Positions 7,516 to 8,269 of a stretch of 8,269 bases of DNA are shown here, piece by piece. Source of the DNA: an uncultured Bergeyella sp. (GTDB lineage Bacteria > Bacteroidota > Bacteroidia > Flavobacteriales > Weeksellaceae); NCBI GenBank assembly GCA_916710115.1, contig CAKAOY010000047.1:1-8269 (forward strand), read 5' to 3'. How positions within the stretch are numbered: the first letter of the stretch is position 1; every line of letters begins with the position of its first letter. A model generated the notes under the pieces. It did no database searches and had not been told where the DNA came from. It saw only the letters and a program-made list of their open reading frames with translations. Position numbers and translations under genes: made by a program.

Positions 7516-7959
7516 ATGAACACAATGTTTTTACATGCCCACAGAGGATTTGCCTATTTAGAATTATTATTAGTGGCATTTTTCTTAGTTGCCTTATTTT
7601 TGGTGATGTTTGGCTATTCTGGTAAGATTACTAGCTTTCTAAGAAAGATGAGTCTCTTTACAATGATTATTTTCCATATTCAACTGATAGTTGGCCTAGG
7701 GTTGCTAATTTTCGTATCGCCACTTTCAACGATAATAGACCATGAAGGAATGGGTGGATTGATGAAAAATGCCGACCTCAGAAAATTGTATGTAGAGCAT
7801 CCGTTTTCTATGTTTTTGGCAAGTATGTTCATTACTTTTGCAAATAAAAAAATTAAAATAGCAGAGAGATTGTCAATGTCTGCCTTTTGGTTGGCTATTT
7901 TAGGTGTGGTATTCTTTGGTTTCGCTTTTAGTATCGTGCTACATAAATTATTTGCCTAA
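7516..7959 (+). CDS. Small four-helix integral membrane protein, cytochrome b-like, function unknown
   Basis: This 147-residue protein has about four hydrophobic helices, near residues 12-34, 46-68, 97-109 (short) and 121-142. I recognise the pattern as a conserved flavobacterial family of about 145 residues, sometimes loosely labelled cytochrome B, but no function is established to my knowledge. Histidines sit at or near helix ends: H7 and H9 (HAHRG) before helix 1, H54 (FHIQL) inside helix 2, H95 (EHP) before helix 3, and H143 (LHK) after helix 4. Such an arrangement could bind heme b or a metal; that is inference. The ATG at 7516 is preferred because it is the first in frame after the promoter-like TATCTTTG; a second in-frame ATG at 7525 (MFLHAHRG) is possible. 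It sits alone between a terminator and the asd promoter, so it is probably monocistronic. Confidence 0.82.
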   Translation: MNTMFLHAHRGFAYLELLLVAFFLVALFLVMFGYSGKITSFLRKMSLFTMIIFHIQLIVGLGLLIFVSPLSTIIDHEGMGGLMKNADLRKLYVEHPFSMFLASMFITFANKKIKIAERLSMSAFWLAILGVVFFGFAFSIVLHKLFA

Positions 7960-8018
7960 AATATTTTTTATCAAAAAAATCTACAGCGTATAATTTAAAT
8001 TTTTTAAAAATAAATATA

Positions 8019-8026
8019 TACCTTTG
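8019..8026 (+). promoter_or_regulatory. Predicted -7 promoter element for asd
   Basis: TACCTTTG matches the Bacteroidota -7 consensus TAnnTTTG exactly and lies 25 bases before the asd ATG at 8052. The upstream region is very AT-rich; TTTAAA at 7994-7999 is at about the right distance for a -33 element but is not a good match. Confidence 0.6.
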
Positions 8027-8051
8027 TAAATAAAAAATATATTTATTACTA

Positions 8052-8269
8052 ATGAAAATAGCAGTTGTAGGAGCGACAGGAATGGTTGGCCAAGTAATGC
8101 TACAAGTATTAGCAGAGAGAAATTTTCCGATAACGGAATTAATCCCAGTGGCATCTGAAAAATCTGTTGGTAAAAAAGTTTTATTCAAAGGTAAAGAGTA
8201 TCCTGTAGTCTCGATGCAAACTTTGGAGCCCACTCCAACGAGGTACTTCCTCCTGCCGAAAATATGGCA
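8052..8269 (+). CDS. asd: Aspartate-semialdehyde dehydrogenase, N-terminal part only; colinear to about 8220, then inverted sequence
   Basis: The first ~57 residues match the N-terminus of bacterial aspartate-semialdehyde dehydrogenase, the NADPH-dependent enzyme that reduces aspartyl phosphate to aspartate semialdehyde for lysine/diaminopimelate, threonine and methionine synthesis. The dinucleotide-binding turn GATGMVGQ is at residues 7-14, followed by the family words LAERNFP, LIPVASEKSVGK and FKGKEY. From MQT (55-57, bases 8214-8222) the frame stays open but reads LEPTPTRYFLLPKIW, which is not family sequence. The expected next motif, AIFSAGGS, is instead found on the opposite strand in the same bases. 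The true coding part therefore ends near 8220, and the rest is a fold-back. The catalytic cysteine region lies beyond the window. The ATG is supported by the family start (MKIAVVGATGMVG) and the promoter 25 bases upstream. Confidence 0.88.
   Translation, partial: MKIAVVGATGMVGQVMLQVLAERNFPITELIPVASEKSVGKKVLFKGKEYPVVSMQTLEPTPTRYFLLPKIW
8215..8268 (-). other. Inverted copy of the adjacent asd segment (fold-back junction at the window end)
   Basis: Read on the - strand from 8268 down to 8215, the 18 codons give AIFSAGGSTSLEWAPKFA, the conserved segment that should follow residue ~65 of the same enzyme in the forward direction. Forward asd is intact up to about 8214-8222. The bases TGCAAACTT (8215-8223) make sense on both sides: as Met-Gln-Thr on the + strand and as Lys-Phe-Ala on the - strand. 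The junction therefore sits in a short stretch of microhomology. This is probably an amplification or assembly chimera; a true inversion is possible but unlikely within an essential gene. Confidence 0.85.

Noticed and set aside
7961..7980. Possible terminator after the small membrane protein gene (T-rich run followed by A-rich run)
   Set aside because: The stem would be made only of A-T pairs with no GC core, so it would be unstable and is expected by chance in this AT-rich spacer.
8029..8047. AATAAA/TTTATT inverted pair in the asd leader as a riboswitch or attenuator
   Set aside because: The 6-base A/T-only pairing is weak and the leader after the predicted promoter is only about 20 bases, too short for a lysine riboswitch or similar element.
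7928..8233. Open frame of 101 codons on the - strand between the small membrane protein gene and asd
   Set aside because: It overlaps the asd start and promoter region antisense, has no recognisable family or promoter, and includes the fold-back sequence only in part; it is a shadow of asd and AT-rich spacer.

Overview
The window looks like chromosomal DNA from a Bacteroidota bacterium, most likely a flavobacterium of the Riemerella/Bergeyella/Chryseobacterium type; the genus is a guess. The evidence is low-GC, AT-rich spacers, start codons without Shine-Dalgarno sequences, three matches to the Bacteroidota -7 promoter element TAnnTTTG just upstream of genes, and protein families typical of the group. 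All recognised genes lie on the + strand.

Positions 1-2155 form a compact run: the 3' end of a small DUF3817-like membrane protein gene, a YfcC-family (DcuC-superfamily) inner-membrane carrier, and, 4 bases later, a complete ribonuclease HI gene (rnhA). These three are probably co-transcribed.

Positions 2156-7475 hold the centrepiece: two tandem, paralogous TonB-dependent outer-membrane receptors of about 830 residues. The first has a promoter in an AT-rich leader that also contains short repeats. A strong hairpin terminator separates the two genes, and a second closes the pair. The plug domains are nearly the same, while one predicted surface loop differs in length and sequence. This suggests one TonB energising system serving two receptors with different ligands or surface exposure. 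No SusD-like partner and no N-terminal carboxypeptidase-like domain is present, so this is not a SusCD glycan locus. The ligand cannot be read from the sequence.

Positions 7477-7959 carry a promoter and a small four-helix membrane protein with several histidines near the membrane. From 8019 a promoter leads into asd (aspartate-semialdehyde dehydrogenase).

The most striking observation is at the right edge. After about 57 codons of asd, the sequence folds back: 8215-8268 read on the - strand encode the next conserved part of the same enzyme (AIFSAGGSTSLEWAPKFA). The last ~54 bases are therefore an inverted copy of the adjacent asd segment joined at a short shared sequence. This is most simply a chimeric or mis-assembled contig end rather than biology. 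I found no convincing new biological system; the rest is an ordinary housekeeping and nutrient-uptake region.
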